Below the pieces are notes generated by a model. That model saw nothing but the letters and a program-made list of their open reading frames with translations, was not told the DNA's origin and searched no databases. The position numbers and the translations under genes were made by a program. DNA of 34,418 bases from Stagnihabitans sp038323315. Its GTDB lineage: Bacteria > Pseudomonadota > Alphaproteobacteria > Rhodobacterales > Rhodobacteraceae. This document shows positions 18,364 to 25,226 of this stretch, piece after piece; within the stretch, counting starts at the first letter, position 1, and each line of letters begins with the position of its first letter. The stretch covers positions 1 through 34,418 of the forward strand of contig JBBQGU010000003.1 of the NCBI GenBank assembly GCA_038323315.1, written 5' to 3'.

Positions 18364-18412
18364 CATGGCTCGATCAGTTCCCCCCCGTAACGCCATATCC
18401 AGCCATACTTTT

Positions 18413-18455
18413 CCCTCGCCCTTCTTGAGGGAGACGGTCAGGGTGAGGGGCCGTC
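18413..18455. repeat. REP-like palindromic element between glnD and murJ
   Basis: A nested palindrome in the 134-bp gap. CCCTCGCCCT (18413-18422) can pair with AGGGTGAGGG (18440-18449) over ten positions with one G-T wobble. Alternatively CCCTC pairs with GAGGG at 18427-18431, and GACGG (18433-18437) with CCGTC (18451-18455). Read on the minus strand, the phrase CCCTCACCCTGAC ... CTCCC resembles dispersed intergenic palindromes seen in many proteobacteria. It has no T-run typical of a terminator on the plus strand, though four T bases precede it, so on minus-strand transcripts the stem would be followed by A bases. Confidence 0.55.
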
Positions 18456-18497
18456 TGCTTTGACCGCAGCCGATCTGATCACATCCCTGGCCCCAGC

Positions 18498-20069
18498 ATG
18501 AAACCGCCAAGCCTGATCCGCAACGTTCTGACCGTCGGCGGCTGGACCCTGTTGTCGCGTGGCGCAGGCTTTGCCCGCGACGTGATGATGGCCGCCTATC
18601 TGGGAACCGGCCCGGTCGCCGAGGCGTTTCTGGTTGCCTTCTCCCTGCCCAACATGTTCCGCCGCTTCTTTGCCGAGGGGGCATTCAACATGGCCTTCGT
18701 GCCGCTGTTCGCCAAAAAACTGGAGGCGGGCGATGATGCAAAGGGCTTCGCGCGTGATGCAATGAACGGGTTGACCTGGGTGCTGGTGATCTTCACGGTG
18801 CTGGGGTCGCTGGCGATGCCTTGGCTGGTCTATGCGATGGCCTCGGGGTTCGCAGACGACCCTAGGTTCGATCTGGCGGTGGAGTTTGGACGGATATCCT
18901 TCTCCTACATCTTGTTCATTTCGTTGGTCGCGCTGCTGTCGGGTGTGTTGACGACCCATGGCCGGTTCTCGGAAGCGTCTTTTGTTCCGGTGCTGATGAA
19001 CCTGATGTTCATTGCGGCGATGTGGTCGGCGGCGTGGTTGGGCTGGGATATGGGGCTGACCCTGGCATGGACAGTGCCTGTCACGGGAATGGCACAGCTT
19101 GCGTTCACTTGGGTGGCGGCCCACAAGATGGGGTATTCTTTCACGCCCGGCTGGCCCCGATGGACACCGGACCTGAAGCGTCTGGCGCTGATCGCCGGGC
19201 CTGCGGTGCTGGCGGGCGGCGTGGTGCAGATCAACCTGCTGGTCGGGCGGCAGGTGGCGTCTTTCACCGAGGGGGCCGTCGCATGGCTGAGCTATGCTGA
19301 TCGTCTGTATCAGCTGCCGCTCGGCGTTGTGGGCATCGCCATCGGCACCGTTCTGCTGCCCGACCTGTCCCGCCGCCTGCGCGCCGGGGATGCCGAGGGG
19401 GGGCGCGCCTCGCTGAACCGGGGGGCGGAGTTTGCGTTGGCGCTGACCTTGCCGGCTGCCGTCGCCTTGGTGGTCATTGCGGGGCCGCTTTGTACCGTTC
19501 TGTATCAGCGGGGCGCGTTTACGGCGGCGGATTCGGCGGCGACCGCAGTCGTCTTGGCGATTTACGGCGCGGGGCTGCCGGCCTTTGTTCTGCATAAGGT
19601 CCTGCAACCGTTGTATTTTGCGCGCGAAGACACGCGCCGCCCCTTTGTTTATGCGGTTGTGTCGATGATCACCAATGCGCTGATCGCGATTGGCCTGATG
19701 CCTGTGCTGGGCTTTGCCGCTGCCGCCTGGGCCACGACATTGTCGGGGTGGATCATGGTGGCACAGTTGTGGTTCGGGTCGCGCAAGATGGGGTCAGAGG
19801 CGGCGCTGGATGACCGGTTCCGCCAGCGGTTTCCGCGCATCGTTGCGGCCTCGGCGGTGATGGGCGTGGCATTGTATCTGGGGGCATGGGGGTTGCAACC
19901 CTTGCTGGAGGCGCGGTTGTGGCGGTTCATGGCACTGGCCGTGCTGATCGCTTTGGGGGTGGTCAGTTACTTTGGCAGCGGAGCCGTGTTGGGTGCGTTT
20001 CGGCTGTCGGAATTTGCAAACTTGCGTCGGCGCAAAGGGGACGATCCCACGCCACCCAAACAGCCCTAA
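18498..20069 (+). CDS. murJ: Lipid II flippase MurJ
   Basis: Inner-membrane protein of 523 residues with about 14 membrane helices that moves lipid-linked peptidoglycan precursor to the periplasmic face. The N-terminal signature is clear: GGWTLLSRGAGFARDVMMAAYLGTGPVAEAF, then NMFRRFFAEGAFNMAFVPLFAKK. Later loops LYQLPLGVVGIAIGTVLLPDLSRR and VLQPLYFAREDTRRPF are also characteristic. The start at 18498 has no strong ribosome site. It follows glnD after the palindromic element, an order I recall as common in Rhodobacteraceae. Confidence 0.97.
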   Translation: MKPPSLIRNVLTVGGWTLLSRGAGFARDVMMAAYLGTGPVAEAFLVAFSLPNMFRRFFAEGAFNMAFVPLFAKKLEAGDDAKGFARDAMNGLTWVLVIFTVLGSLAMPWLVYAMASGFADDPRFDLAVEFGRISFSYILFISLVALLSGVLTTHGRFSEASFVPVLMNLMFIAAMWSAAWLGWDMGLTLAWTVPVTGMAQLAFTWVAAHKMGYSFTPGWPRWTPDLKRLALIAGPAVLAGGVVQINLLVGRQVASFTEGAVAWLSYADRLYQLPLGVVGIAIGTVLLPDLSRRLRAGDAEGGRASLNRGAEFALALTLPAAVALVVIAGPLCTVLYQRGAFTAADSAATAVVLAIYGAGLPAFVLHKVLQPLYFAREDTRRPFVYAVVSMITNALIAIGLMPVLGFAAAAWATTLSGWIMVAQLWFGSRKMGSEAALDDRFRQRFPRIVAASAVMGVALYLGAWGLQPLLEARLWRFMALAVLIALGVVSYFGSGAVLGAFRLSEFANLRRRKGDDPTPPKQP

Positions 20070-20122
20070 GCCCTTGGGCACGCTGTGTTAACCGGTGCCA
20101 TCAACGAAAGATTGCCAACCTG

Positions 20123-20166
20123 CATCGCGTCGACATCACATCTACATCGCGTCTACATCGCGTCGC
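20123..20166. repeat. Four tandem 11-bp units
   Basis: Four head-to-tail units: CATCGCGTCGA, CATCACATCTA, CATCGCGTCTA and CATCGCGTCGC, occupying exactly 44 bp in the gap between the convergent murJ and rhomboid genes. Differences are confined to a few positions. An 11-bp period is close to one DNA turn, so stacked protein sites are conceivable, but slippage in a non-coding spacer is the simpler view. Confidence 0.7.
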
Positions 20167-20207
20167 TACAAAAAACCACACCGCCGCCGTTAACCATGAC
20201 CCGCGAA

Positions 20208-20909
20208 TCAGGTCGAGCGCAGTTTGTCCAGCACGCGCGCCCAGCCACCGGGACTGACCACGAAGGCCAGGGCAAAGCCTGTCGCAAAGCCCGCCAGATC
20301 GGCCACAAACTCCCATGTGGTGCCCTGCTCGACCCCGTAAATGGCGATGCCAATGGCAGCGACGGCAACCTGAAACACCATGAAAAACCCGATCAGCCGG
20401 AACGCCTGAAGCGAGCCTTGTCCCGCCAGCCGCACCCATAACAGAAACGTGTAGGCCCCGATCATCCCGTAATTGCCGGGATAGCCGCCCAGCAGTCCGG
20501 CATGGGTCATGGGCAGCGCGGTATAGGCCAGAGCCCCCACGGCCGCCGAGGCGAAGTAGGTGACCAGCACGGCCCACCACGCGTAAACCTCGCCCACGAA
20601 TTTGCCCAAGGCCAGCAGGATCACCACCACAAACAAGGTGTGGCTCAGGTCCAGATGCACGAAAGGATAACTGACCAGCCGGTAAACCCCATCCAGCGGA
20701 AACTGCCAAACGCCCAGCATCTGGCGCAGGTAATCGGGCGCAAAGCCCAGGGCCTGCATCGCCTGCACCCGCCAGCCGATTGCCGCAGACCCCCCTGCCA
20801 ATCCATTGGCCCCGGCCTGCACCACAACCTCCATCGCGATCATCGGCAGGGCCAGCACCCAGACCACCCAAGGCAGCGAATTCAGCGGGGGGGTGTTCAG
20901 GTCGGACAT
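20208..20909 (-). CDS. Rhomboid family membrane protein, apparent pseudoprotease
   Basis: A 233-residue polytopic membrane protein with the rhomboid fold: FVHLDLSHTLFVVVILLALG at 84-102 lines up with the HxxxxH segment of GlpG, and GNYGMIGAYTF at 145-155 with the active-site loop. The catalytic residues are changed. The Ser of GxSG is I150 (G148-M-I-G151); the His of the last helix is D204 in VADLAGFATGF; the oxyanion Asn after the second His is V94. H85 and H90 remain. It should fold and bind membrane proteins but not cleave. The ATG at 20909 is preceded by GAGG. It is divergent from trpS, with 79 bp between starts, and convergent with murJ. Confidence 0.85.
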   Translation of the reverse strand: MSDLNTPPLNSLPWVVWVLALPMIAMEVVVQAGANGLAGGSAAIGWRVQAMQALGFAPDYLRQMLGVWQFPLDGVYRLVSYPFVHLDLSHTLFVVVILLALGKFVGEVYAWWAVLVTYFASAAVGALAYTALPMTHAGLLGGYPGNYGMIGAYTFLLWVRLAGQGSLQAFRLIGFFMVFQVAVAAIGIAIYGVEQGTTWEFVADLAGFATGFALAFVVSPGGWARVLDKLRST

Positions 20910-20988
20910 GGGGCCTCGCATTGATTGACGCCTTTGCATGTCAGCGTTAAGGGCAACTGGCAACACCCCTATGCAGATGGAGTTCCCC

Positions 20989-22047
20989 ATGTCCGAGCCG
21001 GTCCAAACGCCTCAGACCTTTTCAAGGCAGACCTATCCGACCCGGATATTCTCGGGCATCCAGCCGTCGGGCGGCCTGACCCTTGGCAACTATCTGGGCG
21101 CACTGAAACGCTTTGTGCAAAAGCAGGATGAGGGGATCGATACGATCTATTGCATGGTCGACATGCATGCGATCACGACGTGGCAGGACCCGGCCAAGCT
21201 GCGTCATGCCACGCGAGAGGGGGCTGCGGCCTTTATCGCAGCGGGCATCGATCCGGCGCGTTCGATTCTGTTCAACCAATCGCAGGTCTCGGCCCATGTC
21301 GAGTTGGGCTGGATTTTCAACTGCATCGCGCGGATGGGCTGGATGAGCCGGATGACCCAGTTCAAGGACAAGGCGGGCAAGAACAGCGAGAACGTGTCGT
21401 TGGGTTTGTTCGCCTACCCCTCGCTGATGGCCGCCGACATTCTGGTCTACAAGGCGACCCATGTTCCGGTGGGCGACGACCAAAAGCAGCATCTGGAACT
21501 GTGCCGCGACATCGCGATCAAGTTCAACAATGACTACAAGGTTGATTTCTTTCCCATTGTCGAGCCGGTGATCGAGGGGGCGGCGACCCGCGTCATGTCG
21601 CTGCGCAACGGCACCAAAAAGATGTCGAAATCCGATCCGTCCGACCAGTCGCGCATCAACATGACCGACGACGCCGACACCATCGCCGCCAAGATCCGCA
21701 AGGCCAAGACCGACAGCGCGCCTTTGCCGGGTGAGTTGGCGGGCTTGGCTGACCGGCCCGACGCACGCAATCTGGTGAACATCTACGCGGCCCTTGCTGA
21801 CATGACTCCCGATGCTGTGCTGAGCCAATATTCCGGGGCGCAGTTTGGCACATTCAAACCGGCTTTGGCCGATCTGGCGGTGGCCAAGCTATCCCCCATC
21901 AGCAGCCAGATGACCCGGCTGATGCAGGACCCCGCCGAGATCGACCGTATTCTTGGTGCAGGTGCCGCGCGCGCCGATGCCATCGCCCGGCCCATTCTGG
22001 AGCAGGTCTATGACATCGTGGGCATGATCCGGTCGCGCCCGACGTGA
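20989..22047 (+). CDS. trpS: Tryptophanyl-tRNA synthetase
   Basis: Class I aminoacyl-tRNA synthetase, 352 residues, charging tRNA-Trp. The HIGH-equivalent is PSGGLTLGNYLG near residue 20, followed by YCMVDMHAIT, the MTQFKDKAGKN motif, VPVGDDQKQHLELCRDIA, and KKMSKSDPSD as the KMSKS loop. GGAG (20979-20982) lies six bases ahead of the ATG at 20989; an in-frame earlier ATG at 20938 adds non-conserved residues. Its stop overlaps the next start as TGATG-type junction, so the downstream membrane protein is probably made from the same transcript. Confidence 0.97.
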   Translation: MSEPVQTPQTFSRQTYPTRIFSGIQPSGGLTLGNYLGALKRFVQKQDEGIDTIYCMVDMHAITTWQDPAKLRHATREGAAAFIAAGIDPARSILFNQSQVSAHVELGWIFNCIARMGWMSRMTQFKDKAGKNSENVSLGLFAYPSLMAADILVYKATHVPVGDDQKQHLELCRDIAIKFNNDYKVDFFPIVEPVIEGAATRVMSLRNGTKKMSKSDPSDQSRINMTDDADTIAAKIRKAKTDSAPLPGELAGLADRPDARNLVNIYAALADMTPDAVLSQYSGAQFGTFKPALADLAVAKLSPISSQMTRLMQDPAEIDRILGAGAARADAIARPILEQVYDIVGMIRSRPT

Positions 22048-23126
22048 TGCGCCGGTTGGCCCGGACCGGACTGCTGATCCTGCTGAGCCTTTCGGTGTTC
22101 GGCATGGCGGTGACGGGTTCGCGGCTGATCCAGGACCCGACGCTGCGGCCCTTGGTCGAACGCGGCCAACAGGAATTTGCCGCAGCCCTGGACAGGGAAG
22201 TCGCCAAGACGGCGACCTCAAGCGCGGTGGCGTTGCGGCTTGAGACGTTGCTGAACGAGACACCGCGCAACTGGCTGGCCATCGAGGCGGTCGAGGGCAT
22301 TGCCACTGAGCGCGGGCTGGCCTTACCGCCAGACCTGATCGCCGAGCGCGGGGCGCTGTGGGATGAGGATAGCGGGGTGTTGGCCATGACCGGGGACTGC
22401 CTGGCTTGCGCCTGGGACATGTCGACCTGTTCTTTGACCAACGCGCTGATCTGTGCAGCGCCGATCACGATCTCGCCCTTGGGGGATGTGGTTGGCGTGT
22501 CAAAGGCGGGGGTGGCCCTTGCCGGGGGCGGTGAGGTTGACGAACTGGATCTGGCGCTGTCCATCGTCGGTCTGGCGGCGACGGCGACATTCATCGTGTC
22601 GGGCGGCGGGTCTGGTGTGGTCAAGGCGGGGGCCGGGCTGATCAAGACGGCGCGGGGCATGCGCTTGCTGTCGGGCGGGCTGGAAACGGCGCTGATGACG
22701 GCGGCGCGGCGTGGGGTCAAATGGGATGAGGTGCTGCGGTGGAATGCGATCAGCGACCCCGCCCGTCTGTTGCGCCCCGAGGCAATCCGCCCGTTGACCT
22801 CGATTGCCAATGACCTTGGCCGCCTTAACGCCAGACTTGACCCTGCAACGACGCTGCATCTGCTGCGTTATGTCGACGACACCGCCGACGCGCGCCGGAT
22901 CGCCAACGCTGCCGAAGTCATGGGGCCACGTGTGGTCGGACGGCTGGAGTTTCTGGGAAAGGCGCGGTTCATGCGGGTTGGCTTGCGGTTCTCTCGTCTG
23001 ACGGTTGAAGTGATGGCCAGCGTGATCGGCCTGTTGACGTCGGCCGGTTTGCTGGTGGGTTCGATGGTACAGGGTCTGTTCTGGCGCGGCCTGAAGGCCG
23101 GGTTGCGGCGTTTGGCGGCTGGGTGA
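22047..23126 (+). CDS. Conserved-looking membrane protein of unknown function
   Basis: I do not recognise this 359-residue protein. It has an N-terminal membrane or signal segment (residues 7-24), a lumenal region with four cysteines (C118, C121, C128, C136) that could form disulfides, a central hydrophobic glycine/alanine-rich stretch at about 140-200 (SPLGDVVGVSKAGVALAGGG, LALSIVGLAATATFIVSGGG, KAGAGLIKTARGM), and a last membrane segment near 320-345 followed by a basic tail. The central part is reminiscent of pretoxin or pore-like hydrophobic domains, but that is only resemblance. The ATG at 22047 shares its A with the trpS stop codon (TGATG), implying coupled translation. Confidence 0.75.
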   Translation: MRRLARTGLLILLSLSVFGMAVTGSRLIQDPTLRPLVERGQQEFAAALDREVAKTATSSAVALRLETLLNETPRNWLAIEAVEGIATERGLALPPDLIAERGALWDEDSGVLAMTGDCLACAWDMSTCSLTNALICAAPITISPLGDVVGVSKAGVALAGGGEVDELDLALSIVGLAATATFIVSGGGSGVVKAGAGLIKTARGMRLLSGGLETALMTAARRGVKWDEVLRWNAISDPARLLRPEAIRPLTSIANDLGRLNARLDPATTLHLLRYVDDTADARRIANAAEVMGPRVVGRLEFLGKARFMRVGLRFSRLTVEVMASVIGLLTSAGLLVGSMVQGLFWRGLKAGLRRLAAG

Positions 23127-23218
23127 TCCGGACCTCGGGCCAACCGGCCAAAGCAGGTTTCTGACGGACAGGTTCACTTATCCCCAGACTCTTGCTGCGG
23201 ATGACCGGGTTTTTCACA

Positions 23219-23228
23219 GAATCGATTC
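23219..23228. promoter_or_regulatory. GAATCGATTC palindrome with two GANTC sites
   Basis: A perfect 10-bp palindrome made of GAATC and GATTC. GANTC is the CcrM methylation sequence of alphaproteobacteria, so both halves can be methylated. The site is close upstream of the possible small RNA region. A regulatory role is inference. Confidence 0.35.
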
Positions 23229-23309
23229 ACTGAGGTGGCAGGTTGCAGAATATTGATGCCGGCCGCCCGCGACTGTCCCCGCAGCTGGGCAAAATTTTTC
23301 CGGTTCTGC

Positions 23310-23343
23310 GCCCCTGAACCCGCCGTGGTTCAGGGGCTTTTTT
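23310..23343 (+). terminator. Rho-independent terminator
   Basis: GCCCCTGAACC (23310-23320) and GGTTCAGGGGC (23327-23337) form an 11-bp perfect stem with loop CGCCGT, followed by six T (23338-23343). It is the strongest terminator in the window and works on plus-strand transcripts only. It ends either the trpS transcript or a separate small RNA. Confidence 0.92.
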
Positions 23344-23473
23344 CTTCTGCATTTTTGGTGCGAAGCGACCTGAATGGGTACGGGTTGACAGCGGGGTTCC
23401 GCTTTGGGGCGCGTGTCGCCTCTTCACTCCACCCGCCGCCGGTGGTTATGTCAGACACAAAGAGGGGAACAGC

Positions 23474-24337
23474 ATGGCATTTGGCACCAATATTCGCACG
23501 TTTTGGGAAGGGCGCTGGCATGACGCCGATATGGCGGTGATGCGGGCGGCGGATCATGGGATGTGGCAGGGGTCGTCGGTCTTTGACGGCGCACGGTTTT
23601 TCGACGGGGTCTGCCCGGATCTGGCGCTGCACTGCGCGCGGGTGAACCAGTCGGCCGAAGCGCTGATGATCACGCCCACCTGCGAGGCGGCCGATATGGT
23701 CGCCATCATCCGCGAGGGGTTGCAGGCCTATGGGCCGGGACGGTCCGTGTACATTCGCCCGATGTATTGGGCACTGCATGGGTCCGACCTGGGGATTGCG
23801 CCGATGCCGGGGGCCACGGGCTTTGCGATCAGCCTGGAGGAGGTCGCGATGCCCCCCGCCAGTTTTGCCACGACCGTCACCCGCACAAGGTTTCGCCGGC
23901 CGGTGCTGGAGGATTCGGTCTGTAATGCCAAGGCGGGCTGTCTGTACCCCAACAACGCGCGGATGCTGGTCGAGGCGCAGGGCAAAGGTTTTGGCAATGC
24001 GCTGGTTGCGGATGCTTTGGGAAACCTGGCGGAGTCGGCGACGTCGAATGTCTTTCTGGTCAAGGATGGCGTTGTGTTCACCCCGGTTCCGAACGGCACC
24101 TTTCTGGCCGGCATCACCCGCGCCCGCCATATGGCGAACCTGCGCGCCGATGGGGTCGAGGTGCGGGAAACCGTGCTGACCTTTGAGGATGCCCACGCGG
24201 CCGACGAAATCTTTCTGTCCGGCAACTTTGCCAAGGTGACGGCGGTCAAGGCGTTTGATGACACGGTATATCGGACCCGCGCGATGACCGACCGGGTCAG
24301 GCGGCTTTATCTGGACTGGGCGGCCTCGCAGGCGTAG
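23474..24337 (+). CDS. ilvE: Branched-chain amino acid aminotransferase (class IV)
   Basis: PLP enzyme of fold type IV, 287 residues, transferring amino groups between glutamate and the keto acids of Leu, Ile and Val. K153 in CNAKAGCLYPNN is the PLP lysine, E187 in GNLAESATSNVF is the conserved glutamate that binds the pyridine nitrogen, and RPMYWALHG and GTFLAGITRARH are substrate and phosphate-binding segments. A D-amino acid aminotransferase or aminodeoxychorismate lyase is less likely given the DHGMWQGSSVFDGARFF N-terminus. GAGGGGAACAGC precedes the ATG. The strong terminator upstream isolates it from trpS. Confidence 0.9.
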   Translation: MAFGTNIRTFWEGRWHDADMAVMRAADHGMWQGSSVFDGARFFDGVCPDLALHCARVNQSAEALMITPTCEAADMVAIIREGLQAYGPGRSVYIRPMYWALHGSDLGIAPMPGATGFAISLEEVAMPPASFATTVTRTRFRRPVLEDSVCNAKAGCLYPNNARMLVEAQGKGFGNALVADALGNLAESATSNVFLVKDGVVFTPVPNGTFLAGITRARHMANLRADGVEVRETVLTFEDAHAADEIFLSGNFAKVTAVKAFDDTVYRTRAMTDRVRRLYLDWAASQA

Positions 24338-24359
24338 ACCTCCCCGTCAGGAGGGTCCC

Positions 24360-24815
24360 ATGCGCAAGTTTCTGGTCGTGCTGGATGATACACGCGAATG
24401 CCTGAACGCGATGCGGTTCGCGGCGCTGCGGGCGGCGCATACGGGGGGCGGGGTGCAGATCCTGTCGATCATTCCGCCGGAGGAGTTTCAGCACTGGCTG
24501 GGCGTTGCCGACCTGATGCGGGCCGAAGCGCGCGAGCGGATCGAGGCGCATTTCGAGGTCTTTGCCAAATGGATGCGCGACAAGCAGGGGGTCAATCCGG
24601 AACTGGTGATCCGTGAGGGCGACCCCCTTGCCGAGATACTGGCGCAGGTCAACGAGGATGCCGATGTGGGGATCCTGGTTCTGGGGGCGGGGTCGGACAA
24701 AGGGGGGCCGGGGCCGTTGGTGACAGCCTTGTCGCGGAACTCGGGCAGCCTGCCTATTCCGGTCACGATCGTTCCGGGGGATATGAGCAAGGAACGGCTG
24801 GAGAGCATCACCTGA
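24360..24815 (+). CDS. Universal stress protein (UspA family)
   Basis: A single-domain cytosolic Usp of 151 residues. It opens RKFLVVLDDTRECLNAMRFA, has the interior VNEDADVGILVLGAGSDKGG and ends PIPVTIVPG, as in the Usp fold; the glycine-rich part suggests nucleotide binding, although the classical GxxGx9G(S/T) pattern is not exact. An ideal AGGAGG (24349-24354) lies five bases before the ATG. It starts 22 bp after the aminotransferase stop and is probably co-transcribed with it. Confidence 0.9.
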   Translation: MRKFLVVLDDTRECLNAMRFAALRAAHTGGGVQILSIIPPEEFQHWLGVADLMRAEARERIEAHFEVFAKWMRDKQGVNPELVIREGDPLAEILAQVNEDADVGILVLGAGSDKGGPGPLVTALSRNSGSLPIPVTIVPGDMSKERLESIT

Positions 24816-24874
24816 GGGCGCCCACATGTGGACGGGGGTCTAAGGGGTTGATTTGGATGGGTATTGTGAGATTA

Positions 24875-24890
24875 GGGGTTTATTAACCCC
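24875..24890. other. Perfect hairpin after the usp gene
   Basis: GGGGTT (24875-24880), loop TATT, AACCCC (24885-24890). A six-pair stem sited 60 bp past the usp stop; there is no T-run directly after it, so it is a transcript-end stabiliser or weak terminator at most. Confidence 0.45.
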
Positions 24891-25000
24891 GTTCCGGCCT
24901 TTGTGCGTGACACATTTTTTTAGCGATCTCCTCGGGCTTTATCAACTGTTTGGCCGCTTGCCCTTGGGGAAGTTATGCGTCTGCACAGGTCCGACATTTT

Positions 25001-25025
25001 CGCCTGCGTTGTCGCGGCGCAGGCG
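25001..25025. repeat. 8-bp inverted repeat
   Basis: CGCCTGCG (25001-25008) and CGCAGGCG (25018-25025) around a 9-base loop, preceded by TTTT. No T-run follows on either strand, so it is not a standard terminator. It may be an RNA hairpin in the leader of the RTX-type transcript or a protein site. Confidence 0.4.
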
Positions 25026-25092
25026 TCGCAACAGTGGGCTAGTCTGAAAAATAGTTCTGCCGGCCTGTAACAATCGGGTGGTTCGAAACGGA

Positions 25093-25114
25093 TTGACAGT
25101 GTGTGAATATATTC
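25093..25114 (+). promoter_or_regulatory. TTGACA with adjacent GAATATATTC palindrome
   Basis: A consensus -35 hexamer (25093-25098) followed seven bases later by a perfect 10-bp AT-rich palindrome (25105-25114), 113 bp before the RTX-type start. The palindrome lies where a repressor bound there would cover promoter DNA. No good -10 hexamer is found at 17 bp, so the promoter call is weak. Confidence 0.35.
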
Positions 25115-25226
25115 AAGGCCGATCCTGTGCGGTCGCGCGCTGACGCGATCGGGGCGCCATTGCCTCGGTCGGTCGCGCGGAACTTCGCGGTACCAAGTCA
25201 ACAACTTCAGCCGGAGAAAAACAGAC

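Larger units (their letters stand above)
23127..23473. other. 347-bp gap: strong terminator, GANTC palindrome, possible small RNA
   Basis: No convincing protein gene. The stretch holds a perfect terminator hairpin at 23310-23343 about 190 bp past the upstream stop, a 10-bp palindrome GAATCGATTC at 23219-23228, and, past the terminator, a TTGACA at 23385-23390 overlapping a small AGCGG/CCGCT hairpin (23390-23403). The last 130 bp must carry the promoter of the aminotransferase gene. The 23180-23310 part may be a 3' untranslated region or a small RNA gene. Confidence 0.5.
24816..25226. other. 411-bp gap upstream of the RTX-type gene
   Basis: No supported protein gene; possible reading frames here are short and lack family features. 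Contents: a hairpin GGGGTT-TATT-AACCCC at 24875-24890, an 8-bp inverted repeat CGCCTGCG/CGCAGGCG at 25001-25025, a TTGACA at 25093-25098 and the palindrome GAATATATTC at 25105-25114. Base composition is more AT-rich than in the flanking genes. It likely holds the end of the usp transcript and the control region of the RTX-type gene. Confidence 0.5.

Noticed and set aside
18274..18684. A 136-codon minus-strand frame across the glnD-murJ gap
   Set aside because: Its middle translates the palindromic element (PLTLTVSLKKGEGK), a well-known kind of spurious protein, and its ends lie in two real genes.
23178..23186. TTATCCCCA, one mismatch from a DnaA box, near a double GANTC site; possible replication origin
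   Set aside because: Only one such site, no AT-rich unwinding region and no origin-linked genes (dnaA, hemE, parAB, gidAB) nearby.
23255..23290. CCCGCGACTGT resembling the end of a cobalamin riboswitch
   Set aside because: The other conserved boxes of that riboswitch are not found in the preceding 130 bp, and the downstream gene is an aminotransferase with no B12 link.
25068..25095. GGTTCGAAACGG resembling a tRNA T-loop
   Set aside because: No acceptor stem, D-arm or anticodon arm can be drawn around it.
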